From Clostridia bacterium (GTDB taxonomy: Bacteria > Bacillota > Clostridia > Lutisporales > Lutisporaceae), in the NCBI GenBank assembly GCA_035628995.1, contig DASPIR010000002.1, positions 32,686 through 96,685 on the forward strand: a DNA stretch of 64,000 bases, given 5' to 3'. The first letter of the stretch is position 1. Each line of letters starts with the position of its first letter. The notes under the pieces were generated by a model, which was not told the origin of the DNA, ran no database searches, and saw only the letters and a program-made list of their open reading frames with translations. Positions 1 to 8,729 of the stretch are shown here, piece after piece. Both the position numbers and the translations under genes were made by a program.

Positions 1-431
1 ATATTGCTTTTCAACAACTTACTTTGATTTTAGTAAGAAGTTATTTCGTGATATAGAGCGGGAAACCAGTAAATTATGGTTACCTGCTCTTTTCATATTT
101 GTATAGTAAAAAGAGTATATAATCAATAGAAGAAAGAAACTATAAATGGTCGATATTGATTATCGCAAACAATTCCATGGTATATTGGAGAACTGGCTGG
201 ATATGATTGTATCGGAGATGTTGCAGGCATAGCCGCTGGTGAATATCGTTGGGGATAAGTTTCAGGTTGGAATACCTGAGGAGGAGTGCTTCTTTTCATT
301 ATGAAGCACTTGTCGGGCAGTGGTGCGGCAGGAGTGACAGCGGCAATACTTATATGCAGGCTTATGTTGTTTTAATTTATTTAGCGTGAGATAATATGAA
401 ATAGAAAATACAGTTCAAGGTGGATTATATA
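1..431. other. Left-edge region without a recognised gene
   Basis: No convincing gene is visible here. A 28-codon open frame at 146-232 has only a weak ribosome site and resembles nothing I recognise. One hairpin is clear: AGTGCTTC at 285-292 pairs with GAAGCACT at 303-310, but no T-run follows, so it is not an obvious terminator. The rest is AT-rich upstream DNA of the transglutaminase-like gene. Confidence 0.5.
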
Positions 432-1583
432 ATGAGACTAAGAAGACTATTAGTGCTCCTTTTAATAATATTTGCTGTTATCAGCATTAAGCTTCCTGAA
501 ACCTTCCAACTGCTAGGCACAAAGGTAAGGCTTCTTCCCTTGGCTCTGCCCGTATATGATATTGATGCAGACGCAGAAGTCAGAAGTAGTGGCGAGTTCC
601 ATGCCATAATGCTTGATGCCATCAGGGAAGTAAAGGATGGTGTGAAGGTACTGATAGTTAAATACGATGAAAAAACCTATGATGTAGACGCTGCGTTTAA
701 GAGTATATTGGCTGAGAACGTCGGACTGGGGTTTGTATCGGGCTGCAATGCAACTTTTACAAGAGCATTGGGAAAAGAATCGGCAGCTGTTGAATTGAAG
801 CTGCAGTACATATACCCAAGAGAAAAGATTATCTCTATGCGCGCTGAGACGGATAGCAAAGCAAATGACATTATCAACAGTATAATAAAGCCCGGAATGA
901 GTGATTACGAAAAAGTCCTGGCAGTTCATGACCATGTGGTTAAGAGCTCAAGATATGACAGATTGAATGCAGACAGCAATAATGTGCCTGCTCTGGAGCA
1001 TGAAGCTTATGGAGTGCTTGTAAAAGGGATTGGAGTTTGTGACAGCTATGCCAAAGCGGTTAAACTGCTTTTGGAAAAGGCGGGAGTTCAATGCATTCTT
1101 GTGGAGGGCAGCAAAGCCGGAGATGCCGGACAAAGACCTGCTGATGTTGATCATGCATGGAATATTGTAAAGCTGAACGGAGAATACTACCATGTAGATG
1201 CTACTTGGGATGACGTATCGGAGGAAAGGGACAGCACAGAGCTGGTTTATCATCATTTCAACATCAACGATGAGGAAATGCAAAAGACGCATATATGGGA
1301 TAAAGGCAAATACCCTCCTTGCACTGGCACAAAATACAACTATTTTGAATATAACAAGCTTATAGCAAATAGCCAGGCTGAAGTTCTTTCAATGATGACA
1401 AAAGCTGTTTCCGGTCGGGAAAAGAGGCTGTTAGTAAAGATTGCCGACTATAAAAGTTCTGCATACAATATTGAAGAGCTGATAAAAAAGGCTGCAGAAA
1501 AAAGCAGTCTCAATCAGGGCATAAGTGCAAAATGGATAATAAATGACTCCCTTGGGATAGTTGATATTGAGTTTGAATATTGA
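432..1583 (+). CDS. Membrane-anchored or secreted transglutaminase-like domain protein
   Basis: The first ~25 residues form a hydrophobic export signal or anchor (MRLRRLLVLLLIIFAV). The second half carries a transglutaminase/protease-like core of the kind seen in clostridial YebA and S-layer-associated proteins. The Cys is in GVLVKGIGVCDSYAKAV (about residue 203), the His in DHAWNIVKLNGEYYHVDATWDD (about 246), followed by the Asp of VDATWD. The catalytic Cys-His-Asp triad therefore looks intact. The start at 432 is preferred over an upstream in-frame GTG because AAGGTGG lies nine bases before it. Substrate is unknown; an extracytoplasmic role in wall or protein remodelling is inferred. It is a single gene with no clear operon partner. 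Confidence 0.8.
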   Translation: MRLRRLLVLLLIIFAVISIKLPETFQLLGTKVRLLPLALPVYDIDADAEVRSSGEFHAIMLDAIREVKDGVKVLIVKYDEKTYDVDAAFKSILAENVGLGFVSGCNATFTRALGKESAAVELKLQYIYPREKIISMRAETDSKANDIINSIIKPGMSDYEKVLAVHDHVVKSSRYDRLNADSNNVPALEHEAYGVLVKGIGVCDSYAKAVKLLLEKAGVQCILVEGSKAGDAGQRPADVDHAWNIVKLNGEYYHVDATWDDVSEERDSTELVYHHFNINDEEMQKTHIWDKGKYPPCTGTKYNYFEYNKLIANSQAEVLSMMTKAVSGREKRLLVKIADYKSSAYNIEELIKKAAEKSSLNQGISAKWIINDSLGIVDIEFEY

Positions 1584-1640
1584 CACAGATGAAATAATGT
1601 TGTATATTTTTGACATATACTTTAAATTATAAAAGTGATG

Positions 1641-1897
1641 ATGGGAAGAGTAAGTTGGCATACATGTCAAAGAGAGCCGGGAATGGTGCGAACCGGCACA
1701 TAAAACCAACCCAACATGGCCCCTGAACTGTACAGGTGAGGCAGCTGCTAAGCCTGTGCCGTCAAGCTGACGTTATACAGCACAGTGATGAATTCTTATG
1801 AAAGAGTCACTTGTTAAGTTTTCTGCCGCAAGGCAGGAAAGAATTAGGGTGGTAACACGAACAGCTTTCGTCCCTTCAGGGGGCGGGAGCTTTTTTA
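1641..1897 (+). promoter_or_regulatory. T-box leader for methionyl-tRNA synthetase
   Basis: The leader has the T-box landmarks: a stem I region with AGAGAGCCGG...CCGGC, a likely specifier ATG at 1716-1718 followed by GCCCCTGAACTG, the conserved AGGGTGGTAACACGA at 1846-1860, and a GC-rich terminator hairpin with a T-run at 1863-1897. Uncharged tRNA-Met binding should favour antitermination and expression of metG. The specifier is placed by analogy with the tyrS leader in this window, where TAC stands in the same position before ACCTCTGAACTG. Confidence 0.95.
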
Positions 1898-1923
1898 TTT
1901 TTGAATAATGAGGAGGAATAAAA

Positions 1924-3888
1924 ATGAGTGGTAAAAAGTTTTATATGACTACAGCAATAGCATATACCTCGCGAGTACCTCATATAGGAAATACCTACGA
2001 GGCGGTTCTGGCAGACTCGATAGCAAGGTTTAAAAGAATGACGGGACATGATGTATATTTCCTGACCGGCACAGATGAACACGGTCAGAAAATTCAGGAG
2101 CAGGCGGAGGCTGATGGCTTGAAGCCTCAGGAGCATGTTGACAGGATAGCTGGAGAAATAAGAAGAATATGGGACTTCATGAATGTAAGCTATGACCAGT
2201 TCATAAGGACAACAGACAAGCAGCACGAAGAGACAGTTCAAAAGATATTCAAGAAGCTTTATGAGCAGGGGGACATATACAAGAGCTCCTATGAAGGACT
2301 GTACTGCACTCCATGTGAGTCCTTTTACACCGAGTCCCAGCTGGTGGAAGGGAAGTGCCCTGACTGCGGAAGGGAAGTGGCACATGCCAGCGAGGAAGCA
2401 TACTTTTTCAAACTGTCCAAGTATCAGAGCAGACTGATGAAGCACATAGAAGAAAACCCGAACTTCATATGGCCTGAATCCAGAAAAAATGAGATGATAA
2501 ACAACTTCTTAAAGCCCGGCCTCCAGGACCTGTGTGTGTCCAGAACCTCCTTCAACTGGGGTGTGCCTGTAAGCTTTGATGATAAGCATGTTATATATGT
2601 ATGGATAGATGCGTTGTCAAACTATATTACAGCTTTGGGATATAATCCGGAAGGAGAAAGCGGAGAGCTCTTCAACAAATACTGGCCAGCTGATCTGCAC
2701 CTGATAGGAAAGGATATTGTCAGATTCCATACCATATATTGGCCGATAATACTCATGGCTCTTGGTGTTGAGCTGCCAAAGCAAGTTTATGGCCATCCGT
2801 GGCTTTTGATGGGCAAAGACAAAATGTCAAAATCAAAGGGTAACGTAATATACGCGGAGGAGCTTGTAAAGTTGTTTGGAGTGGATGCGGTAAGATATTA
2901 CCTGTTGAAGGAAATGCCCTTTGGACAGGATGGAAACATCACTTATGAGCACATGATTGCCAAAATGAACACCGATTTGGCAAATAACCTGGGCAATCTT
3001 GTAAATCGTACTGTTGCAATGGTAAGCAAGTATTTTGAAGGTAAGATAGCTGAGCCCACCGATAAGGAAGCAATAGATGACGAGCTTATAGACCTGGCTC
3101 TTGTGACTCCTGGCAGAGTTGAAGCAAGAATGAATGAGTACAGGACAGCTGATGCGCTTGATGAGGTTATGACCTTGCTCAAGAGGAGCAACAAATATAT
3201 AGACGAGACCCAGCCTTGGGTGCTTGCAAAGGAAGAAAGCAAGAAAGGCAGACTCGCAGCGGTATTGTATAATTTACTCGAGAGCATCAGGATAGCTTCT
3301 GTGCTGTTGTATCCATTTATTCCTGATACCGCATTGGAGATTCAAAGGCAGATAAATGCACAGAAAACTGATTGGGCATCTTTAAAGGCTTTTGGCGGAA
3401 CTATTGTCGGAACTGCTGTGAATGAAGCGAAACCTTTATTCGCTAGAATAGATGAAGAAAAGAAGCTGGCAGAGATCAGCGCTATAAAAGAAGCGGAAGA
3501 GCAGAAGGCAGAGACGGTTGAGGAAGAGAAGAAAGCGGTGTCCGCAGAGGTGCCGCAAGAGGATAAGTATATAACTATAGATGACTTTGCGAAAATTGAC
3601 TTGAGGGTTGCCAAGGTGCTGGAGTGCGAGAAGGTCGAGGGCTCCGACAAGCTCTTGAAGCTGCAGCTTGAGGTTGGCGGCGAGAAGCGCCAGGTGGTTT
3701 CCGGCATTGCGAAATATTATGCGCCTGAAGCTTTGGTCGGCAAGTATGTGGTTTTGGTGGCTAACCTCAAACCGGTGAAGCTCCGTGGAGTGGAATCCAA
3801 TGGAATGATATTGGCTGCCTCTAATGATGAGGCTCTTACAGTTCTCACTCCTCTCACAGAGATAAAATCAGGCTCACAAGTAAGCTAG
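1924..3888 (+). CDS. metG: Methionine-tRNA ligase with C-terminal tRNA-binding domain
   Basis: Class I aminoacyl-tRNA synthetase charging tRNA-Met. It opens with the nucleotide-binding region ([15 protein letters not shown], the HIGH-like motif), has a Cys-rich zinc knuckle (CTPCESF...CPDCG, about residues 127-147), and the KMSKS signature at about residue 301 (MSKSKGN). After a charged linker (about 520-545, rich in E and K) comes an EMAP/Trbp111-type tRNA-binding domain to the end. At 654 residues this is the full two-part form usual in Bacillota. GGAGGAATAAAA precedes the ATG. Expression is governed by the T-box leader just upstream; tatD follows after 18 bases. Confidence 0.98.
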   Translation: MSGKKFYMTTAIAYTSRVPHIGNTYEAVLADSIARFKRMTGHDVYFLTGTDEHGQKIQEQAEADGLKPQEHVDRIAGEIRRIWDFMNVSYDQFIRTTDKQHEETVQKIFKKLYEQGDIYKSSYEGLYCTPCESFYTESQLVEGKCPDCGREVAHASEEAYFFKLSKYQSRLMKHIEENPNFIWPESRKNEMINNFLKPGLQDLCVSRTSFNWGVPVSFDDKHVIYVWIDALSNYITALGYNPEGESGELFNKYWPADLHLIGKDIVRFHTIYWPIILMALGVELPKQVYGHPWLLMGKDKMSKSKGNVIYAEELVKLFGVDAVRYYLLKEMPFGQDGNITYEHMIAKMNTDLANNLGNLVNRTVAMVSKYFEGKIAEPTDKEAIDDELIDLALVTPGRVEARMNEYRTADALDEVMTLLKRSNKYIDETQPWVLAKEESKKGRLAAVLYNLLESIRIASVLLYPFIPDTALEIQRQINAQKTDWASLKAFGGTIVGTAVNEAKPLFARIDEEKKLAEISAIKEAEEQKAETVEEEKKAVSAEVPQEDKYITIDDFAKIDLRVAKVLECEKVEGSDKLLKLQLEVGGEKRQVVSGIAKYYAPEALVGKYVVLVANLKPVKLRGVESNGMILAASNDEALTVLTPLTEIKSGSQVS

Positions 3889-3906
3889 AAAGAAGTGGTG
3901 TAGAAT

Positions 3907-4674
3907 ATGCTTTTTGATACACATGCCCATTTGGATGACGACAAGTTTGATGAGGACAGGGATGAGGTTGTAAGCCAGTGCACTGAAGCTGGTGTGGACT
4001 TGATTCTTAACGCTGGCAGTAATATTCAGACCTCCGTAAAGTCCATTGCTTTGGCGGAGAAATATAAGTTCATTTATGCAGCTGTGGGGGTTCACCCCCA
4101 CGATGCATCGGATATGGATGAGGAAACCGCAGGAGTGCTGGCTGCCCTTGCAGAGAACAAGAAAGTCAGGGCTATTGGGGAAATCGGTCTAGACTATCAC
4201 TATGACCTGTCGCCCAGGGATGTGCAGAAACGTCGTTTTATTGAGCAGATAGACCTGGCGAGGCAGCTTAAGCTTCCGGTGATTGTGCATGACAGGGAGT
4301 CTCATGGAGATGTTATGGATATATTTAAGAAAACCCGCATCAAAGAGGTGGGCGGAGTGCTGCACAGCTTTTCGGGAAGTGCTGAGATGGTCTTGGAGTG
4401 TCTTAAGCTGGGACTGTACATTTCCATTAGCGGCTCCGTTACATTCAATAACGCAAGAAAGACTGTTGAAGCAGTTAAGGAAGTTCCGCTTGACATGCTT
4501 CTCATTGAGACAGATAGCCCATATCTTACGCCTGTTCCCAACAGAGGCAAGAGGAATTATCCGGGCTATGTGAGGCTGGTGGCAGAGAAGATAGCAGAGA
4601 TAAAGGGTATAACCTTTGAAGAAGTGGCGCAGAAGACCAGGTCAAATGGGAAGCGCCTATTCGGAATAGAATAG
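3907..4674 (+). CDS. tatD: TatD family metal-dependent deoxyribonuclease
   Basis: Complete 255-residue TatD-type TIM-barrel hydrolase. Metal-ligand motifs are visible: FDTHAHLDD at the N terminus, GEIGLDYH near residue 95, a central IVHDRES, LHSFSG near 155, and ETDSPYL near 205. Family members are Mg-dependent 3'-5' exonucleases acting in DNA repair and turnover in the cytoplasm. It is 18 bases after metG, so it is probably cotranscribed under the Met T-box. This metG-tatD order is conserved in Bacillota. Confidence 0.95.
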   Translation: MLFDTHAHLDDDKFDEDRDEVVSQCTEAGVDLILNAGSNIQTSVKSIALAEKYKFIYAAVGVHPHDASDMDEETAGVLAALAENKKVRAIGEIGLDYHYDLSPRDVQKRRFIEQIDLARQLKLPVIVHDRESHGDVMDIFKKTRIKEVGGVLHSFSGSAEMVLECLKLGLYISISGSVTFNNARKTVEAVKEVPLDMLLIETDSPYLTPVPNRGKRNYPGYVRLVAEKIAEIKGITFEEVAQKTRSNGKRLFGIE

Positions 4675-5009
4675 TTACTTGTAACACTGAAAACACTGAA
4701 ATCCACTGAACACACGGTTTAAAAAGAGAAATTATATCGTGCACTTCAGTGAAGCATCAGTGTTTTTGTGTTATATGAAACTTTCCGTAATCTAGCAACC
4801 CAGTATCCTTAACGAGCATTACCGAATGATACTGAAAGTGTTACCCGTCCCCCGCTTGTAAAACCATTCCTCTTATAGTAAAATTATCATATCTAGCAAA
4901 TTATGAAGCTTTTCTATAGAAATATTTGTAATATTTTGCCTATGTCCTTCATATACTTTTCATTGAAGCTATTTTCAAAAAACAAAAGAATTCTTCTGGG
5001 GGTAATACG
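4675..5009 (+). other. Intergenic region with imperfect inverted repeat
   Basis: No gene seen. A diffuse inverted repeat lies at about 4681-4777: the left side carries AACACTG...AACACTG...CACTGAA and the right side TTCAGTG...CAGTGTT...GTGTT. It may end the tatD transcript. A related fragment (GTAACACTG followed by ACACACGG) recurs at about 43173 after the V-ATPase operon, so this may be a decayed dispersed repeat. The last bases before 5010 contain the ribosome site CTGGGGGT. Confidence 0.4.
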
Positions 5010-5588
5010 ATGATTACTTATGAAATCAAGGATGCCCTTTATATAAATCTGACCAACAGGTGTGCAAACAGCTGCTCTTTTTGTGTTAGAAACCAGCCTG
5101 AGGGTATAGGCGTTGACCTTTGGCTTCGCAAGGAGCCGAGCCTTGAGGAAATCCTTGGAGACATAAAAAACCCAGAGAATTATAGTGAAATTGTGTTTTG
5201 CGGTTATGGAGAACCACTTGAGCGGCTTATGGAAGTAATTGAGATATGCAAGGAGCTTAAGAAAAAAGGAGTCAGGATAAGGATTAATACTAACGGCCAA
5301 GCAAATCTGATATGGAAGAGAAATGTTGTGCCTGAGCTTAAGGGGCTGGTGGATTCCGTATCTATAAGCTTAAATGCAAAGAACGCAGAGGACTATGTGA
5401 AGCTTTGCAGACCGGAATATGGTGAGGAAGCATATAAGGCTGTATTGGAGTTTGCAAAGGAATGTGTAAAATATATACCTGAGGTTTGGCTCACAGTTGT
5501 TGATGTGATTTCTGCTCATGACATAGAATTGTGCAGGAGTATAGTATGTAGTATGGGAGCACAGTTTAGGGTGAGGCACTACTGTTGA
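5010..5588 (+). CDS. TatD-associated radical SAM protein
   Basis: A compact 192-residue radical SAM protein. The 4Fe-4S ligating motif CxxxCxxC is CANSCSFC at about residues 18-25, and FCGYGEPLERL near 69 is the SAM-binding GGE-like motif. Small radical SAM proteins next to TatD form a recognised group in Clostridia and related bacteria. Their reaction is unknown. The gene ends at TGA right after a terminal Cys (RVRHYC). The 335-base gap to tatD suggests it may have its own promoter. Confidence 0.85.
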   Translation: MITYEIKDALYINLTNRCANSCSFCVRNQPEGIGVDLWLRKEPSLEEILGDIKNPENYSEIVFCGYGEPLERLMEVIEICKELKKKGVRIRINTNGQANLIWKRNVVPELKGLVDSVSISLNAKNAEDYVKLCRPEYGEEAYKAVLEFAKECVKYIPEVWLTVVDVISAHDIELCRSIVCSMGAQFRVRHYC

Positions 5589-5995
5589 AAAACTTCATGG
5601 CTATATAGGTTGCATTAAAGCTGGTTCAGGGAAGAATTAGGCAACCTATGAAATCAAGGAACATGATTTTGCAATATTGAAATCGTAATGTAAAATGTTT
5701 ATTGCAAAACATGTAGTCCATATAAAAAGAATAAAATATTTTAATCTGGCAATGATATAAATATGAAAGCCAAAATTTCCCGATTTGTCAAAGGTTCGGG
5801 GAAAATACAAATATTCTTTACGAACCAAAAATTTGACAATAAAACCAAATAACGATAAAATTAATCTACCTGTCTATTTAGATTTATTGTTATATAATAC
5901 CATTAAATCTAGATAGTATAGGCTGATGAGCTAGACGTATGAGGGCGAATTGGCGCTGAATACGTTTGGCAAACGTAAAAAAAGGAGGTTGAACG
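5589..5995 (+). promoter_or_regulatory. Intergenic region with yabE promoter and leader
   Basis: A good sigma-A promoter is TTGACA (5833-5838), 17-base spacer, TAAAAT (5856-5861), predicting a leader of about 125 bases before yabE. Upstream, ATAGGTTGC (5605-5613) and GCAACCTAT (5641-5649) form an inverted repeat after the radical SAM gene. The leader holds a small hairpin, ACGTTT-GGC-AAACGT, just before the ribosome site AAAGGAGG. I recognise no named riboswitch. Confidence 0.65.
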
Positions 5996-7033
5996 ATGAA
6001 AATAAACTTGAAGAATTTCAAGAGTTTATTTTCGGTCAAGCTTATTGCTGTCGCTGCATTATGCTTGATACTCGCTACATCTTATGTCTACAGTGCGATG
6101 AAGAAAGATATTACCATTGAAGATATTGACGGAGTAAAAGCAGTAAGTACCTTTAAGAATACTGTTGAAGATGTGCTAGAAGAAAATAGTGTAGGTATCA
6201 AACCCCATGATAAGGTAAGCCTGGAAATGGCAGAAAAGCTCAAGGATGGAATGAGTATAAAAATATCCAGAGCCAGAGAGGTTACCATTAACTCGGATGG
6301 GAAGGACGTAGTCATATGGACTACTGCTCCTGATGTAAAGAGTGCTCTTGGGGAGGTTCAAATCCAGCTTGGCGAGAAAGATAAGGTGTTGCCTGGTCTG
6401 GATACAGTAATCAAAGGAAATACAAAAGTTGATGTAATAAGAGTAGAAGAAAAAGTTGTAAAGCAAGAAATGAAAATGGATTTTACCAATCAAGTAAGTA
6501 AAAGCGACAAACTTGACACGGGCTTAGTGAAAGTAGTTAAAAAAGGAAGCCCAGGCCTAAAGGAACTGGCTATAAAGGTTATTTTTGAAAATGGCAGGGA
6601 AGTAAAAAGAGAAATCGCTGCTGAAAAGATACTCAAAGAGCCTATAAATGGCATCATAGAGGAAGGGACTAGAACTACCTTCGTATCTTCGAGAGGTCAG
6701 GTCACCAGATTTGTGAGAGCGCTCACAATGACTGCAACAGCTTATGATGCAACCTTTGAGAGCTGTGGCAAGCATCCTGACGACCCGAATTATGGCATAA
6801 CCTATTCGGGGTTAAGGGTAAAGCCTGGTATAGTTGCAGTAGATCCCAAGGTTATTCCACTTGGAACATATCTTTATGTCGAAGGGTATGGGGAAGCCCT
6901 GGCGGCTGATAAAGGCGGGGCTATAAAAGGCAATAGGATTGATTTATACTACGAATCGCCAAAAGATGTAGCGAGATATGGCAAGAGGGCAGTCAAGGTA
7001 TACATACTTGATAAGCCCAGATACAGATTCTAA
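5996..7033 (+). CDS. yabE: YabE/Rpf-like cell-wall protein with DUF348, G5 and 3D domains
   Basis: Secreted or anchored protein: an N-terminal membrane segment (about residues 14-34), ubiquitin-like DUF348 repeats (about 39-150), a G5 domain (about 155-230), and a C-terminal 3D domain (about 240-345). The 3D domain shows MTATAYDA, VAVDPKVIPLGT and the Asp-bearing NRIDLYYES. The Asp residues form a lytic transglycosylase-like site in Bacillus YabE/YocH and related resuscitation-type proteins. Likely role: peptidoglycan remodelling outside the cell. Its place before rnmV and rsmA is conserved in Bacillota. It starts behind a strong AAAGGAGG. Confidence 0.93.
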   Translation: MKINLKNFKSLFSVKLIAVAALCLILATSYVYSAMKKDITIEDIDGVKAVSTFKNTVEDVLEENSVGIKPHDKVSLEMAEKLKDGMSIKISRAREVTINSDGKDVVIWTTAPDVKSALGEVQIQLGEKDKVLPGLDTVIKGNTKVDVIRVEEKVVKQEMKMDFTNQVSKSDKLDTGLVKVVKKGSPGLKELAIKVIFENGREVKREIAAEKILKEPINGIIEEGTRTTFVSSRGQVTRFVRALTMTATAYDATFESCGKHPDDPNYGITYSGLRVKPGIVAVDPKVIPLGTYLYVEGYGEALAADKGGAIKGNRIDLYYESPKDVARYGKRAVKVYILDKPRYRF

Positions 7034-7036
7034 AGC

Positions 7037-7064
7037 TTATCCACAGGGTGACCCCTGTGGATAA
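7037..7064. repeat. Inverted pair of perfect DnaA-box sequences
   Basis: TTATCCACAGGG (7037-7048), four bases, then CCCTGTGGATAA (7053-7064) is a perfect 12-bp inverted repeat. Each arm begins with the exact DnaA-box consensus TTATCCACA. It sits directly after the yabE stop codon, so it could simply be part of a terminator structure, but the match to the DnaA box is exact on both arms. Confidence 0.7.
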
Positions 7065-7107
7065 ATTATTGTATAGGAAAGTATAACTTTCCTATACAAT
7101 AATTTAT
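7061..7107. repeat. 22-bp perfect inverted repeat, likely terminator of yabE
   Basis: The arms at 7061-7082 and 7086-7107 are exact reverse complements separated by ATA. They contain TATAGGAAAGT and ACTTTCCTATA. The outer ATAA is shared with the DnaA-box palindrome just upstream. A similar core (ATAGGAAAGTATAAATTTCC) occurs near 16142, so this may be a dispersed short palindrome. It lacks a GC-rich stem and T-tail, so its role as a terminator is uncertain. Confidence 0.75.
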
Positions 7108-7214
7108 CTTGATTTAACTGCCCGTGCCAGAATTTCCTCATTACATTCGGAAAAGGCACATGGGCTTCAAATGCGGCATACGCCGCCTTTGTTATTGTCT
7201 AGGGAGGATGTTTT

Positions 7215-7769
7215 ATGTTGAAGGAAACAATTGTGGTAGAGGGCAAGAATGATGCTGCCGCAGTAAGACGCGCAGTAGCTGCGGATATAATAATAACAAG
7301 CGGCTTTGGAATAAACAAAGGCATACTGGATAGGATAAAGACTGCCCAAGAGAAGAATGGTGTGATTGTGCTTACAGATCCTGATTTTATGGGGGAAAAA
7401 ATACGAAAAATTATTTCTGACAGGGTCAAGGGAGTCAGACATGCCTTCGTACCCAAAGAAGAGGCTCAAGCAGAAGGAGACATTGGGGTGGAGAATGCAG
7501 CACCGGAAAGCATATTAAGAGCGCTGTCCATGGCAAAATGCGAGCAGGAGGAGGTTCAAATCACCTTTTCGGGGATTGACCTGATATATTACGGTCTTTC
7601 GGGCAATGACAATGCTGCGGGACTCAGGAATAGTCTGGGCTCTGCCTTGGGGATAGGCTACGCAAATTCAAAGCAGTTTCTTAACCGGCTGAACAAATAT
7701 GGTATAAGCCGGGATGAGCTTGAGATGGCATTGGGAAAGATAATGTATGAAATAGATAATAAAAAGTAA
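7215..7769 (+). CDS. rnmV: Ribonuclease M5
   Basis: 184-residue TOPRIM-domain endonuclease that matures 5S rRNA. The TOPRIM glutamate is in VVEGKNDAAAVRRAV near residue 8, and the DPD motif is LTDPDFMGEKIRK near residue 53. Placement between yabE and rsmA is the conserved Bacillota order. A GC-rich hairpin GCGGC-ATAC-GCCGC plus Ts (about 7171-7196) and a longer imperfect stem (GCCC..TGCC / GGCA..GGGC) lie in its leader. AGGGAGG precedes the ATG. Confidence 0.96.
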   Translation: MLKETIVVEGKNDAAAVRRAVAADIIITSGFGINKGILDRIKTAQEKNGVIVLTDPDFMGEKIRKIISDRVKGVRHAFVPKEEAQAEGDIGVENAAPESILRALSMAKCEQEEVQITFSGIDLIYYGLSGNDNAAGLRNSLGSALGIGYANSKQFLNRLNKYGISRDELEMALGKIMYEIDNKK

Positions 7770-7788
7770 CTTAAAAAGGATGATGGGC

Positions 7789-8643
7789 ATGAAGGAAAAC
7801 TCAATAACAACGTCAACACGTGACCTGATAAAAAAGTACGATTTTAAAATAGCAAAGAAATTCGGACAGAACTTCCTGGTGGATGAAAGTATTTTAAAAT
7901 CAATTATAGACTGCTCAGAGCTTTCCAAGGATGACTGCGTTCTCGAAATAGGCCCTGGACTGGGAGTCATGACGCAAGTGCTGTGTGAGAAAGCTGGCAA
8001 AGTATTGGCCGTAGAGATAGACAGAGAGCTGATACCGATACTTAAGGTTTCGTTGTTCGGCATTGATAACGTAAAAGTAATCAATGAGGACATACTAAAA
8101 CTGGATCTAAAATCTGTATTGGAGGAAAATTTCGGGGATTCCCCTGTCAAAGTAGTGGCAAATCTACCTTATTACATTACAACTCCAATAATTATGAGGC
8201 TGCTTGAAGAGAAAATTAACTTCAAGAGCATCACTGTCATGGTTCAGAAGGAAGTGGGAGAACGGCTTGCAGCGAATCCGGGAGGTAAGGATTACGGCGC
8301 TCTTACCGTTGCAGTGCAATACCGCTGCATACCTAACAAAATCCTGGTAGTACCGCCGGAATCATTTATACCGAAGCCCGAGGTTGATTCTATGGTTATA
8401 AGGCTGGATTCCAGGGATAAGCCTCCGGTTGATTTGAAAGATGAAAAAATGTATTTCAGAGTAGTAAAGGCATCCTTTGGCCAACGGAGAAAAACCCTTC
8501 TGAATGCTTTGTCCGCAGGAAATCTAGGGAAGACCAAGGACGAGCTCAAAGAATTACTCGAAAGAAACGGCATTGATGAAAAAAGGCGTGGAGAGACTCT
8601 GTCCCTTGAGGAATTTGCTAGAATCGCCAATGATATAATATAA
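7789..8643 (+). CDS. rsmA: 16S rRNA (adenine1518/1519-N6) dimethyltransferase
   Basis: KsgA/RsmA dimethylates two adjacent adenosines in 16S rRNA helix 45 using SAM. Motifs: FGQNFLVD at the N terminus, the SAM-binding VLEIGPGLGVMTQ near residue 45, a central EIDREL, the catalytic NLPYYITTPI (NLPY) near 125, and a C-terminal helical domain with FGQRRKTLLNAL. Three in-frame ATGs occur (7780, 7783, 7789). The last is best spaced from AAAAAGGA, so the product has 284 residues. It follows rnmV by about 20 bases and is probably cotranscribed. Confidence 0.95.
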   Translation: MKENSITTSTRDLIKKYDFKIAKKFGQNFLVDESILKSIIDCSELSKDDCVLEIGPGLGVMTQVLCEKAGKVLAVEIDRELIPILKVSLFGIDNVKVINEDILKLDLKSVLEENFGDSPVKVVANLPYYITTPIIMRLLEEKINFKSITVMVQKEVGERLAANPGGKDYGALTVAVQYRCIPNKILVVPPESFIPKPEVDSMVIRLDSRDKPPVDLKDEKMYFRVVKASFGQRRKTLLNALSAGNLGKTKDELKELLERNGIDEKRRGETLSLEEFARIANDII

Positions 8644-8678
8644 GCCTAAAACAGTTCAAAAAAATATGTTCACTTTTG

Positions 8679-8722
8679 CCCCCTCGATACATATATTAGT
8701 AATGACTATGTATCAAAGGGGG
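8679..8722 (+). promoter_or_regulatory. Hairpin covering the ribosome site of the next gene
   Basis: CCCCCTCGATACATA (8679-8693) pairs, with an offset near the base of the stem, with TATGTATCAAAGGGGG (8707-8722). The right arm ends in the AAAGGGGG that serves as ribosome site for the GTG at 8730. In the folded RNA the ribosome site would be hidden, suggesting translational control or insulation from read-through transcription. Confidence 0.55.
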
Positions 8723-8729
8723 TTATTTT

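Noticed and set aside
146..232. 28-codon frame near the left edge
   Set aside because: Weak ribosome site and no recognisable product.
5586..5588. TGA after the terminal Cys of the radical SAM protein as a possible Sec codon
   Set aside because: Homologous proteins end near here, the frame beyond has no conserved sequence, and no hairpin follows at the right distance.
5918..5965. Hammerhead-like core (CTGATGAG followed by CGAA) before yabE
   Set aside because: The helix II between the two blocks does not pair well and no cleavage-site stem is seen.
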